Shown: positions 16,145-25,485, counted from the first letter of the stretch. The stretch: 64,000 nucleotides of DNA from Crocinitomicaceae bacterium (GCA_029238665.1 JAQWFQ010000024.1:124001-188000); one strand, 5' to 3'. A program made the numbers and translations. Notes: a model not told the origin generated them from the letters alone.

Positions 16145-16583
16145 ACAAATTGCATTTGATGCCGTTCGAAAAGAACTCAATGAACGTACTGCTAGAGTTC
16201 AAACAGCATTTGATGATTTAAAAAACTCGCTCAACTCAGAATCAAAAAGTACTGCTGGCGACAAACACGAAACAGGTCGTGCTATGGCACAATTGGAGCA
16301 AGAAAAACTATCTAACCAGCTGATCCAAATAATGACCTTAAAAGAGACCCTAAGCAAGGTAGACCCAACTGAACACCACAAGCTTATACAGTACGGAAGT
16401 TTAGTAAACACGAATAACGGTACTTTTTTCTTTTCTGTAGGGCTTGGCAAACTAACTATTAATGACTACGATGTTTTTTGCATTACAGCCACTACTCCAC
16501 TCGGGCAACTGCTAATCGGTAAACGTAAAGGCGATACAGTAAAAATGAATGGTAGAGCCATGAAAATATTGGATATATTATAA
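16134..16583 (+). CDS. GreA/GreB-like transcript cleavage factor homologue
   Basis: Protein of 149 residues with the layout of Gre factors: an N-terminal coiled coil (residues 1-75) and a C-terminal FKBP-like domain ending TPLGQLLIGKRKGDTVKM. The coiled-coil tip reads AGDKHETG, keeping an acidic pair as in the catalytic tip of GreA (GDLKEN). It may therefore act in the RNA polymerase secondary channel. It is divergent from canonical GreA, so a Gre-like paralogue with altered function is possible; close relatives have sometimes been misnamed 3-oxoacyl-ACP synthase. Overlaps the glycosyltransferase by 11 nt. Confidence 0.68.
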   Translation: MLSKQIAFDAVRKELNERTARVQTAFDDLKNSLNSESKSTAGDKHETGRAMAQLEQEKLSNQLIQIMTLKETLSKVDPTEHHKLIQYGSLVNTNNGTFFFSVGLGKLTINDYDVFCITATTPLGQLLIGKRKGDTVKMNGRAMKILDIL

Positions 16584-16646
16584 GACGATTTAACAGAAAA
16601 AAATCTAATTAATGTATATTGTCAACCTATATACAAGGTGAAAACT

Positions 16647-18494
16647 ATGGAAAACATTAAAATGCTAAATTACATTAAAGATGTAACTGAACAGATGCCA
16701 ACTGGATGGTTAAACTTAACAACACATCGACTAGACATTTACAATGAAAGTTTGGCTAAATCGCAGTTTTTAGACCAGTTTGAGCTTTTATGTAATGACA
16801 ACAACTCGAGCGCATCAGCACTAAGTGAATTGCCTACTGCATTCGACTACATTCGACTTGGGCATCCATTATCTTGTATCTTAGAATGGGGACTTGCTAA
16901 GTTAAACGACTTAAGCCCTAACAACGTAATTAGCTTTTCATCCAAAACGATTCCTCTTTTAGGAATTCTTAGAACAAATTTATTAAACAATAAAAACACG
17001 CTAATTATTCATACAGGTGATCTACCTGACTTTATTGACATACAGACACTTAAATCTATTTACGGCTATACATTTGAGCTGAAAAAAATTGAATCTAAAG
17101 ATGATATTCCTGCCTTTAACGGCAGTACAGTCTTTATTTCTCAAGACAATGAATTTTATAATTTTGAGATCAATCCTGCTGTCGATTTTTTCATTTCTAT
17201 TCATACTGACTTAGGCAGTATGCTGTTCGTAAATGGCACACATAACGAATCTTATATTTCAGAAATACAGCATGTTCGAAGGAGAGAAACAATTGCCATG
17301 ACTCCTTCAAATTCTTTAACAGCCTTAAACGAACTAACAAAAAAATCACAAGTAAATCAGACCTTTAATTCTGAAGCAGATAAAATAAGTGTTTTAGATT
17401 CAATTAAAGAGATTACTGGTACAACTACAAATGCACTTATTGCCTCTAGTGGATTATCTATTCAGTATGCCATTTTAATGGGGCTTATTCATGATGCGCT
17501 GGAAAACCATAAGGGACAGAAAATAAAGATTATTGTCCCTCCAAATTGTTACGGCGGAACAAATGATCAGGCAAGACGTATAGCGGCATGCATTGACCTC
17601 GTTGAGGTTTTGGACCTCCCTGTTGATGGTGGTAAAGACATGGTTCAAAGTATCGATGTCGTTTTAGAAAAAATTGCTCACGAAGACGCTATTCCATATA
17701 TAATTGCTGAAATACCAACAAACCCTAGAGTTGAAGTTCCAAACCTTTTAAACTTAAAAAAGGTTTTAAGCATGCCTCGACAAACTGCGACAGGAAAAAT
17801 TGCAGTTGACCCTGTTTTTATTCTAGATCAAACATTTTGTCCTAACGTGTACTTTTTAGGTGAGGGAGAAGTGTTGTCAACAGTTAGAGCAATTTCATAT
17901 GCCAGTGGTTCAAAATTCCCAAGTGGTGGCCTTTGTACTGCAGGTTATTGTACATCAAATAAAAAAGCTGAGCTTTTGATGGAAAAAATAGCACTACACC
18001 TAAGGCTTTGTGACAATGAGGCCACATTCCTTCAAATGGAATTGTTAGCAAAGCAATTGCCATCAATGAAACAGCGAATTTACGATGCGTATAAAAACAC
18101 CCGTGAATTTGTAAATCACATTAAAGCAACCTTGCCAGAAGCAAAAATAAACTTTGTATCAGAAGAACTTGCCAGTAAAGGATTCACTCCATCTGTATTC
18201 TCCTTAGACCTTCCGACTAAAGGAAACACTGCTGAAGAAAAAGAGGCCTATAAAAGAGCTTTAAACCATACATTAATCAACTTAATGATTACACAAATAC
18301 CGAATGAGAGTAAGTACTGTGTGAGTTATGGACAACTAAAAGGGTGCTACTGGACGATTCCTGCAACGTCTACACAGGGAACCACTAAAGAAGGGGATAA
18401 AGATTATATTGCCCGAGTAGCACTCTCTCACAATATGGACCTTGAACTTCACAAAAAAGTGTTTTTAGATTTTGTAAAACAAATTGAATCTTAA
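16647..18494 (+). CDS. Large PLP-dependent transferase, Cys/Met metabolism type
   Basis: Protein of 615 residues. I chose the ATG at 16647 (AGGTGA stands 5 nt upstream) over the GTG at 16638. The C-terminal 370 residues resemble the Cys/Met-metabolism PLP family (cystathionine gamma-synthase/lyase): IASSGLSIQYAILMGLI (cofactor loop), VPPNCYGGTNDQ, and a probable Schiff-base lysine in YASGSKFPSGGLC (about 424). The first 240 residues are additional; their FDYIRLGHPLSCILEWGLAKL resembles the start of the same fold, so the N-terminus may be a degenerate duplicate. The family normally has about 400 residues. The reaction is unknown; a sulfur amino acid substrate is only a suggestion. Confidence 0.7.
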   Translation: MENIKMLNYIKDVTEQMPTGWLNLTTHRLDIYNESLAKSQFLDQFELLCNDNNSSASALSELPTAFDYIRLGHPLSCILEWGLAKLNDLSPNNVISFSSKTIPLLGILRTNLLNNKNTLIIHTGDLPDFIDIQTLKSIYGYTFELKKIESKDDIPAFNGSTVFISQDNEFYNFEINPAVDFFISIHTDLGSMLFVNGTHNESYISEIQHVRRRETIAMTPSNSLTALNELTKKSQVNQTFNSEADKISVLDSIKEITGTTTNALIASSGLSIQYAILMGLIHDALENHKGQKIKIIVPPNCYGGTNDQARRIAACIDLVEVLDLPVDGGKDMVQSIDVVLEKIAHEDAIPYIIAEIPTNPRVEVPNLLNLKKVLSMPRQTATGKIAVDPVFILDQTFCPNVYFLGEGEVLSTVRAISYASGSKFPSGGLCTAGYCTSNKKAELLMEKIALHLRLCDNEATFLQMELLAKQLPSMKQRIYDAYKNTREFVNHIKATLPEAKINFVSEELASKGFTPSVFSLDLPTKGNTAEEKEAYKRALNHTLINLMITQIPNESKYCVSYGQLKGCYWTIPATSTQGTTKEGDKDYIARVALSHNMDLELHKKVFLDFVKQIES

Positions 18495-18504
18495 TTGACG
18501 AGAA

Positions 18505-18534
18505 AGTGATTTTTATATCTCTGTAAAAATCACT
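18505..18534. other. Perfect 11-bp hairpin upstream of the T9SS propeller gene
   Basis: AGTGATTTTTA (18505-18515) and TAAAAATCACT (18524-18534) pair perfectly around an 8-nt loop containing TATCTCTG, a near match to the -7 consensus. No T run follows, so it is a poor intrinsic terminator. It lies 10 nt before the ATG at 18545 and could be an operator, an attenuator or an mRNA leader structure. Confidence 0.5.
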
Positions 18535-18544
18535 ACATTAGAGT

Positions 18545-20281
18545 ATGAATCGACTTATACTCTCTCTCTCCCTCCTTGTTAGTGTAACCGCATACACTCA
18601 AAGTTTTGACTGGCTTATTTCAGCAGGTGGAAACAAATCTGACAAAGGAACAACAATTGCCAATGATGACTTAGGCAATACCTACATTACAGGTTATTAT
18701 AATGAAGAAGCTAATTTTGGAGCACTCTCTACCGGATTTTCATTCTCAAGCAGTAAAGAAGTCTTTGTAGCCAAAATTGACCCAAATGGGAATTACCTAT
18801 GGGTAAGAAATGGACTTAATTACTATGATGACCGTGGATTAGGACTCTGTCTAGACCCGGACGGAAATTCCTATGTTACAGGAACATGTTGGGGAGGTCT
18901 TGAATTTGGACCACTTACAGTTTACAATAGTACCAGCTACACCGATCAAATTTTTGTAACGAAAATTGACCCTGACGGAAATGTAATATGGATGAAAAAT
19001 GCAGGTGTAGATAATAATGGAGGGTTCCCATACAGCGATGATCACGGGTTGGATTTAGCATCAGATAGCCAAGGAAACATCTTTGTTACAGGATTCTTAT
19101 CAAACACAAACAGCTACAATACAGATGCAACATTCGATGCAATTACCATTGATATGGATCAGTACGATACGCTTGCATTTGTAGCTAAACTAGACAACGA
19201 TGGAAATTGGCAATGGGTTGAAACATTTCAAGGTATTGTAGACCATAGAGACAATGGCATAACAGTCGATGATGAAGACAACGTTTATGTAGTAGGAGGT
19301 TTTACAGACACCAAAAACTTTGGTACGGAAACAATTACAAGTGATGGTTCTATCGATATTTACGTAGTAAAGTACGATAACAATGGAAACTTCCAATGGG
19401 TTAATCAAGCTGGAAGTACTCGAAAAGATAGAGCAAATGCAATTGTTGATGGCCATGACGGTTACATGTATGTAGCGGGTGAATTTAGAGGCGAGTGTTA
19501 TTTTGGGCCACAATTCCTGAACAACTATGGAAGCGCAAGTAAACGTGACATTTTTGTTGCGAAAATTAGTAAAGATGGAAATTGGGTATGGGCACGAAAA
19601 GCAGGTTCAAAGAAAGGAAGTGATCGAGCCAATTCAATAATAGCGAATAACAATGGAAATATTTTTGTTACAGGCCAGTTTAGCAGTGAAGCAAAGTTTG
19701 GTGATAATGAAATCGATTCGAGCGGTGATAGCATCCAAGTATTTGTTGCAGCAATAGACACATTGGGAGAATGGCGCTGGGTAAAGCAAGGTGGAGGAGC
19801 TAGTTTTGATCGTGGAAATGGTATTTCATGTGACAATGATTGTAACCTCTGGGTTATCGGATACTTTGAAGACCAAATTACAATGGAAACCGTAAACACC
19901 GCCCCCCTTAATGGGAAAGATATATTTACATTCAAAATGTCTGATGTGTGCTTTGACTACACCGAACCAACAGAACCAATAGAACCCGAGACCCCAGAAA
20001 CATGTATTATTGACGTTCCAAATATTTTTACACCCAACAACGATGGATTAAATGAATTGATCACGTTTACAACTGCGTGTAATATTCCTGTAGAAGTGAC
20101 TGTATTAAATAGGTGGGGACAAATCGTCTACAAACACAATGGTGACTCGCCTCAGTGGAATGGAACGTCAACATCGGGGGAACCACTTGTAGAAGGGACT
20201 TATTTTTACTCCATAACTACACTGTTCTCAGATAACACTGAAAACAAAGAAAGTTCAGGATTTATTCAGTTGGTTCGTTAA
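18545..20281 (+). CDS. Secreted seven-repeat beta-propeller protein, T9SS type B sorting domain
   Basis: Exported protein of 578 residues with signal peptide (LILSLSLLVSVTAYTQ). It contains seven repeats of about 60-70 residues, each with an aromatic strand (FDWLISAGG, YLWVRN, VIWMKN, WQWVETF, FQWVNQAG, WVWARKAG, WRWVKQGG) followed by a G-N-x-Y/F-V-x-G strand, of the SBBP type; seven repeats would close one seven-bladed propeller. A Glu/Pro/Thr linker (about 465-478) leads to a gliding-motility-associated C-terminal domain (VPNIFTPNNDGLN, VLNRWGQIVYK, GTYFYSI), the type B signal for T9SS. Probably a surface or secreted binding protein; no enzymatic residues are recognisable. Confidence 0.82.
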   Translation: MNRLILSLSLLVSVTAYTQSFDWLISAGGNKSDKGTTIANDDLGNTYITGYYNEEANFGALSTGFSFSSSKEVFVAKIDPNGNYLWVRNGLNYYDDRGLGLCLDPDGNSYVTGTCWGGLEFGPLTVYNSTSYTDQIFVTKIDPDGNVIWMKNAGVDNNGGFPYSDDHGLDLASDSQGNIFVTGFLSNTNSYNTDATFDAITIDMDQYDTLAFVAKLDNDGNWQWVETFQGIVDHRDNGITVDDEDNVYVVGGFTDTKNFGTETITSDGSIDIYVVKYDNNGNFQWVNQAGSTRKDRANAIVDGHDGYMYVAGEFRGECYFGPQFLNNYGSASKRDIFVAKISKDGNWVWARKAGSKKGSDRANSIIANNNGNIFVTGQFSSEAKFGDNEIDSSGDSIQVFVAAIDTLGEWRWVKQGGGASFDRGNGISCDNDCNLWVIGYFEDQITMETVNTAPLNGKDIFTFKMSDVCFDYTEPTEPIEPETPETCIIDVPNIFTPNNDGLNELITFTTACNIPVEVTVLNRWGQIVYKHNGDSPQWNGTSTSGEPLVEGTYFYSITTLFSDNTENKESSGFIQLVR

Positions 20282-20284
20282 TGA

Positions 20285-20314
20285 AAAAACTTAATTTAAA
20301 TCCATTAAGTTTTT
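20285..20314. terminator. Bidirectional terminator overlapping the end of bshB1
   Basis: AAAAACTTAAT (20285-20295) pairs perfectly with ATTAAGTTTTT (20304-20314) around an 8-nt loop, with A and T runs on the two sides, so it can serve both the propeller gene (+) and bshB1 (-). The bshB1 stop codon at 20291-20293 lies within the stem. Confidence 0.6.
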
Positions 20315-21013
20315 AACTTCTGGGAAACGCTCAACAGTAAAGCCTTCAGCAAATTTAACTCCGGCTGGACGGCCCAACTCCATCATTCGTGATTTTATAA
20401 ATTCAAAAAAATCTGCGCCTGATATTGGTGTTTGTGGCTCATTTGATTCTGGATGAAAGAACTGCGTTTTGAATGATTTTATAACATCCATCTTACGGTC
20501 AATATACGAAGACACATCAACAATAAAATCTGGTTTTATGTAATAATCTTGAATGTAATGGTAAACTGCTTTAGGGCGCATTGCATCTTGAGGTTCATTG
20601 TTCCAAGTTGTTTCAAACATACGTAAACCGGATAAAAAGCATGCTTCTGAAACCAATTGCCCTGCCCTACCATGATCTGGATGACGGTCCTTTATTGCAT
20701 TTGCCAACACAATTGACGGCTGAAATCTTCTTATTTGTTCAACAATTAAACGTTTACTCTCTTTGTTGATTTCAAAAAAACCGTCAGCGAGTTTTAAGTT
20801 AACACGCGCGTGAATACCCATAAGCTTTGTTGCATCCTCAGCTTCGGCATAACGTGTTTCAACCGTTCCACGCGAGCCCATTTCACCTTGAGTCAAATCA
20901 ACAATCCCAACCTTCAAACCCGCATCAATGTGTTTCATTATAGTCCCCGAACAAGACAATTCTGCATCATCTGGATGTGCAGCAAAAACAAGAACATCTA
21001 ACTTCTCACTCAT
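20291..21013 (-). CDS. bshB1: Bacillithiol biosynthesis deacetylase BshB1
   Basis: Zinc LmbE-type deacetylase that converts N-acetylglucosaminyl-malate to glucosaminyl-malate, the second step of bacillithiol synthesis. The 240-residue protein has the zinc motif AAHPDDAE (about 11-18), the BshB1 signature LTQGEMGSRGT and RHPDHGRAG (about 107-115), and the typical C-terminus ISGADFFEFIKSRMMELGR. Length fits. Its ATG overlaps the stop of the cytochrome c synthase gene (ATGA), so the two are co-translated. The last-step enzyme BshC is encoded 40 kb away; BshA is outside the window. Confidence 0.93.
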   Translation of the reverse strand: MSEKLDVLVFAAHPDDAELSCSGTIMKHIDAGLKVGIVDLTQGEMGSRGTVETRYAEAEDATKLMGIHARVNLKLADGFFEINKESKRLIVEQIRRFQPSIVLANAIKDRHPDHGRAGQLVSEACFLSGLRMFETTWNNEPQDAMRPKAVYHYIQDYYIKPDFIVDVSSYIDRKMDVIKSFKTQFFHPESNEPQTPISGADFFEFIKSRMMELGRPAGVKFAEGFTVERFPEVKNLMDLN

Positions 21014-24000
21014 AATTCATTCAGTTCGTTTTTCTTTACCCTCTTGTACTGGCTATTTCTAACTGCAGCAAGAACCGTAAAAAGTATAAAGATAATAACA
21101 GTGATAACTATTGAATTTGGAATTTCCCCCAAACCTTCTCCTTGTGCATACGAGTGTAGCCCTACCAAATAAAAGTTTACTCCGAAAAAGGTAAATAGAA
21201 TTGATGCATATCCCCAAAAACTTACAGCATTAAACAAGAACTTTCCCTTTAATCCGGGTATATACCTCAAGTGTAAGATAACTGCATAAACTAAAACAGC
21301 AACAAGTGCCCAAGTTTCTTTTGGATCCCATCCCCAATACCTACCCCACGATTCATTAGCCCATATACCTCCAAGAAAAGTACCTATCGTTAGCATAAAA
21401 ACACCAATCGTCATTGTCATTTCAGTCACATAAGTTAATTCGTTGATATTCATTGTAATTACTTTTCCATTTTTTCTTGTACGGAAAATGTATAACATCA
21501 AGTTCAGTAAACCTAGAATACATGAAATCCCTAATGGGCCATAAGAACCCGTAATAATGGCCACATGAATCATTAACCAGTATGATTTTAAGACCGGCTG
21601 AAGCTGTGTAATTTCTGGATCCATTAAATTCATCTCGGTTACAAAAATCATTAGGGATGCTAAAATTGCTGTTCCCGCTAAAATTGCGGCATTTTTTCTA
21701 GAAAAAATTAATCCGAATAGCATTGAAACCCAAGCAATAAAAATAACTGCTTCATAACCATTACTCCAAGGAGCGTGCCCTGAAATATACCAACGCATAT
21801 ACACACCGTAACCATGATAAAAGAAAACTACACTTATCAATACGGTCAAAATGAGTGTTACTACTCTAAATTTTTTCTCCGATTTTTTTGTTGGGGTCAC
21901 AAAAATTTTAACAAAAAACAAGATTAACATGGTTAGTCCAAGTAATAAATAAGAGCGGTATGATTTTTTGAAAACATTCATTTTATTATAACTCACCTCC
22001 ATTCCTATTTGGCGTTCAGAAGGTATAACCTCTGCTCCTACTTCCTTTTGAAACTTCTTCAATTTATTCAAATAATCTGTCGCTTGACCAAAACTCCCTT
22101 CTTTAGCTCCTTCATCCAAACTAGACAAGTAACGCAACGCCAAACCTGAAGAAAGCGAATCCTTTTGTATCAATTCCATATTCATAGGAACATACCACGA
22201 GTTACTTGGATCATTTGCCAATGGTAATATTTTCATGTAACTCCAACTAAAAATAGCTTGAACTACTTGGTATCGCTCTACCATTTTAATCAGTCGCTTT
22301 TCATATTCTCCACGTTGCGACTCCAATATTTGATGTGCTGCTGCATACTCAGCAGCCAATTTAAATTCACCATGATTGTTTGTCAAATCACGGTATGAAA
22401 TCAAACTTGACTCCATTCCTAAATCCGTTCGCAAAGAAGATTTAGTAGAAACATAAATCATCGGAACTTCAGCCCAATATGCAGGGTACATGTGCATGCT
22501 CATTATTGTTTGAACCGCGTTGTAACCTTCGTATGTACTACTTCTTGAAATCTTACGTAAAATCTGATCTGACAAGGTATGTATTGGTGCTATTCTTCCT
22601 TCAAAATTTTGAACTAACAATGTTTCAAATGCTTCTGCATGTTCTTTTGACATAAATCGGACAATAGCATTTGGTTTTACTTCACTTTGACCGTGCCCTT
22701 CATCTACAGCATGATTATGCCCCGAATGGCCCTCTACTTGTTCCACTTCATAATCGTGCCCTTCACCTAAAGCATGGTTATGACCCTCATGCCCTTCTTG
22801 TGCAGAGACACCTGTCAATAGAACCAATCCAGCAATTACTGAAATCAATTTTTCACGGTTTTTTCTTGATTTTATTATTTTATTATTTAGCTCTCTAAAG
22901 CGACCGTTTCTTGCGATCAAAGATAAAATCATCCCTATCCCCATCATTAAATAACCTAAATACGATACGTTTGTTCCCCACCAGTCATGACTCACACTTA
23001 AACGTGTACCGCCTTCATCTGGATCATAACTCGATTGGAAAAATCGATACCCTCTATAATCCATTACATTGTTCATGAAAATTCGCTGATCTCTCGTATA
23101 GCTCAATTCTTCATCAATAATTGTAACCTCACTGGCAAAAGATGAAGGTGAATTTGAGCCGGGATATTTGTCCAATTGGAAGTCTCGACATTTAATGGCA
23201 AATGGCAGTGGTAAACGCATAGACCCGTATTCCATTTCGTAGGTTAATCCGTTAAAATTAAATACAACGTGGTTTGGAATTGCACCTTGGCCACCCTCTA
23301 GTTCTACTAAACGCGATTGATTTCCATCAGTTAAACGCACAGTTAAATAGTCTGAACCTTTTTTACGACTTCCAGATGATACCTTCATGTTTTTTGAGTT
23401 GGAAACAATCCCTTTAAAAACAAACTGCTCTTCACCAACCTGATAAAGTGTTGTCGTTTGAAATGGTACTAAGGAATCAATAGGAATATCACGATACATT
23501 GAATCCATTACCCCCATTCCACTTTGTCTTGCTTTTTGCATTTCTGCCATGGGCAAGTAACGCATTGGAAACTGTGTCTTCATTAACATTTTTGCACCCT
23601 CTTGAAACACTTCAATTCCAGGCATTGCATCTTGCTTATTATATGAAAGAGCAATGTCACCTACCATTAGAAACTCTCCGTCAGAAATATAGTTCGAATT
23701 CATTCCGCCAGTTACAATATCTAACGATGATGAACGTATTGAATCATTCACAACCAACGAGTCAATCATCTTTTTATGAAAGTCAACGTATTCAATTTTT
23801 ATAGGGGTTGGGTGATTGGGAAATGAAACATCAAAATCAAAATAATTCGACGTCTGCTCTGACATGTATTTTTGACGATAGTCGGTGTATTGTAACTTCC
23901 CGTCATTTATTTTAAACCAAACGTGTGGATCAGAAGAATAAATGAAATCTGTTTGTGCGTTTTCACGGATCAACATTAAGCCTTCAAAGCTGACAAATCG

Positions 24001-24285
24001 CGTAATTCCAGCACCAATAATCATAACAATAAAGGACAAGTGAAACATCAGCATCGCTACCTTTTCACGTTGAAACATTTGGTAACGAAAAATATTCGCG
24101 ATGAGATTTACACACAGGAAAACCAATAAAATTTCAAACCACTTCGCATTGTAAACCATTATTTTTGCTGTTTGGATATCGTACTTAGATTCAATCAAAG
24201 TAGCAGCACCAATAGCAACCAAAAAAACAATCATTCCAAGAGCCATCATGCGCATTGAAAAGAGTTGACGAGCAATTTTATCCAT
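21010..24285 (-). CDS. ccsA: Cytochrome c synthase, ResB-CcsA fusion with His-rich loop
   Basis: System II cytochrome c biogenesis protein that exports haem and attaches it to apocytochrome CxxCH motifs. The 1091-residue chain fuses a ResB/CcsB-like N-terminal half (membrane segments near residues 15-30, 50-65 and 75-95, large periplasmic domain, segment near 450) with a C-terminal CcsA half (residues 775-1080, eight or so membrane segments). The haem-handling WWD signature is ESWGRYWGWDPKETWALV. Between the halves, residues about 494-536 hold a duplicated histidine-rich stretch (EGHEGHNHALGEGH and EGHSGHNHAVDEGH) just after a hydrophobic segment, probably periplasmic and metal- or haem-binding. 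Upstream partner of bshB1 in one operon. Confidence 0.92.
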   Translation of the reverse strand: MDKIARQLFSMRMMALGMIVFLVAIGAATLIESKYDIQTAKIMVYNAKWFEILLVFLCVNLIANIFRYQMFQREKVAMLMFHLSFIVMIIGAGITRFVSFEGLMLIRENAQTDFIYSSDPHVWFKINDGKLQYTDYRQKYMSEQTSNYFDFDVSFPNHPTPIKIEYVDFHKKMIDSLVVNDSIRSSSLDIVTGGMNSNYISDGEFLMVGDIALSYNKQDAMPGIEVFQEGAKMLMKTQFPMRYLPMAEMQKARQSGMGVMDSMYRDIPIDSLVPFQTTTLYQVGEEQFVFKGIVSNSKNMKVSSGSRKKGSDYLTVRLTDGNQSRLVELEGGQGAIPNHVVFNFNGLTYEMEYGSMRLPLPFAIKCRDFQLDKYPGSNSPSSFASEVTIIDEELSYTRDQRIFMNNVMDYRGYRFFQSSYDPDEGGTRLSVSHDWWGTNVSYLGYLMMGIGMILSLIARNGRFRELNNKIIKSRKNREKLISVIAGLVLLTGVSAQEGHEGHNHALGEGHDYEVEQVEGHSGHNHAVDEGHGQSEVKPNAIVRFMSKEHAEAFETLLVQNFEGRIAPIHTLSDQILRKISRSSTYEGYNAVQTIMSMHMYPAYWAEVPMIYVSTKSSLRTDLGMESSLISYRDLTNNHGEFKLAAEYAAAHQILESQRGEYEKRLIKMVERYQVVQAIFSWSYMKILPLANDPSNSWYVPMNMELIQKDSLSSGLALRYLSSLDEGAKEGSFGQATDYLNKLKKFQKEVGAEVIPSERQIGMEVSYNKMNVFKKSYRSYLLLGLTMLILFFVKIFVTPTKKSEKKFRVVTLILTVLISVVFFYHGYGVYMRWYISGHAPWSNGYEAVIFIAWVSMLFGLIFSRKNAAILAGTAILASLMIFVTEMNLMDPEITQLQPVLKSYWLMIHVAIITGSYGPLGISCILGLLNLMLYIFRTRKNGKVITMNINELTYVTEMTMTIGVFMLTIGTFLGGIWANESWGRYWGWDPKETWALVAVLVYAVILHLRYIPGLKGKFLFNAVSFWGYASILFTFFGVNFYLVGLHSYAQGEGLGEIPNSIVITVIIFILFTVLAAVRNSQYKRVKKNELNEL

Positions 24286-24308
24286 ATTTATAACTATAGT
24301 AAGTCAAG

Positions 24309-24341
24309 CAAAGATAATGAGATATTCAGTTATCACGACAA
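24309..24341 (-). promoter_or_regulatory. Promoter of the ccsA-bshB1 operon
   Basis: Minus-strand -7 element TATCTTTG (24309-24316), TTG at 24339-24341, spacer 22 nt; 23 nt before the ccsA start. Confidence 0.55.
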
Positions 24342-24460
24342 AGAAAACCATAAGTGTTTCTCATTTTAACAAAAAGTAGAATTCTATGCTATAGACGTGT
24401 GACTATTCTTCCTTACACAAAGAGATCTCGTAAATTGAAACCCAAGTAATACGCAAAAAA

Positions 24461-24484
24461 AAAGCCTTGAATAATCAAGGCTTT
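24461..24484 (-). terminator. Intrinsic terminator of purC
   Basis: Perfect 10-bp stem AAAGCCTTGA / TCAAGGCTTT with an ATAA loop, followed on the minus strand by a T run (24455-24463). It lies 20 nt past the purC stop. Confidence 0.85.
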
Positions 24485-24504
24485 CCATCTATTTTCAATT
24501 CAAT

Positions 24505-25452
24505 TTACAATGCCTTGATATATGCATCTACATTATTCTGAATTCGTTCTGTAATATTAGAAGTATCCGATTTCTCAAACGTATTCCCTGTTATAACTTC
24601 ATACAATTCAATATAACGGTCAGTAACTACCTGGACAAAACTGTCAGGCATAACAGGCATTGTTTGCCCTTCTAAACCTTGAAATCCATGCTCAATTAAC
24701 CATTGACGTACAAATTCTTTAGACAATTGTTTTTGCTCCTCTCCATTTTGCTGACGTGCTTGATAACCATCAGAATAAAAATAGCGCGAAGAGTCAGGTG
24801 TATGAATCTCATCAATCAAAATAACTTCTCCGTCTTTGACACCAAATTCATATTTCGTATCCACCAAAATTAACCCACGTTCTGCAGCCATTTCAGTGCC
24901 TCTTTGAAACAGTGCTCGTGTATATTCTTCTAACTTTAAATACATTGCTTCAGGAACAATTCCTTGCGCTATAATTTCTTCACGCGAGATGTCTTCATCA
25001 TGCCCTTCTTCTGCTTTTGTTGCAGGTGTAATAATTGGAGTCGGAAATTTATCATTTTCTTTCATCCCTTCTGGCATTGGCACCCCACATAAAATACGCT
25101 TACCTGCTTTATATTCTCGTGCAGCATGCCCAGACATATAACCACGAATAACCATCTCAACGCGAATAGGCTCGCACGCATGCCCAACTGCTACAGAAGG
25201 ATCTGGGGTTGCCATTAACCAATTTGGTACAATATCTTCTGTTGCTTTCAAGAACATTGTTGCAACTTGATTTAACACCTGCCCTTTAAATGGAATTCCT
25301 TTTGGTAAAATATGATCAAATGCAGAAATTCTATCTGACGCCACCATAACCAACAATCCATTGTCAAGTGTATAAACATCTCTAACTTTTCCTTTATATT
25401 CGTTTGTTTGCCCTTTAAACTCAAACTTACAGTCGATAATCGCGTTGCTCAT
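24505..25452 (-). CDS. purC: SAICAR synthase
   Basis: Phosphoribosylaminoimidazole-succinocarboxamide synthase, the ATP-dependent condensation of CAIR with aspartate in purine synthesis. At 315 residues it is the longer form, as in many Bacteroidota. Visible motifs: [20 protein letters not shown] and [18 protein letters not shown] (N-terminal ATP fold), [29 protein letters not shown] and [12 protein letters not shown] (C-terminal catalytic signature). It lies 53 nt downstream of phoH on the same strand and has its own promoter element and a strong terminator, so it can be expressed independently. Confidence 0.96.
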   Translation of the reverse strand: MSNAIIDCKFEFKGQTNEYKGKVRDVYTLDNGLLVMVASDRISAFDHILPKGIPFKGQVLNQVATMFLKATEDIVPNWLMATPDPSVAVGHACEPIRVEMVIRGYMSGHAAREYKAGKRILCGVPMPEGMKENDKFPTPIITPATKAEEGHDEDISREEIIAQGIVPEAMYLKLEEYTRALFQRGTEMAAERGLILVDTKYEFGVKDGEVILIDEIHTPDSSRYFYSDGYQARQQNGEEQKQLSKEFVRQWLIEHGFQGLEGQTMPVMPDSFVQVVTDRYIELYEVITGNTFEKSDTSNITERIQNNVDAYIKAL

Positions 25453-25477
25453 TTCTTTTCGCTTATTAATTTTTGTG

Positions 25478-25485
25478 CAAAAATA
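25478..25485 (-). promoter_or_regulatory. -7 promoter element of purC
   Basis: TATTTTTG on the minus strand matches TAnnTTTG, 25 nt before the purC ATG, in the phoH-purC gap. Confidence 0.45.

Noticed and set aside
24286-24460. Riboswitch upstream of ccsA or downstream of purC
   Set aside because: Apart from the promoter and the purC terminator, the 219-nt gap shows no recognisable aptamer.
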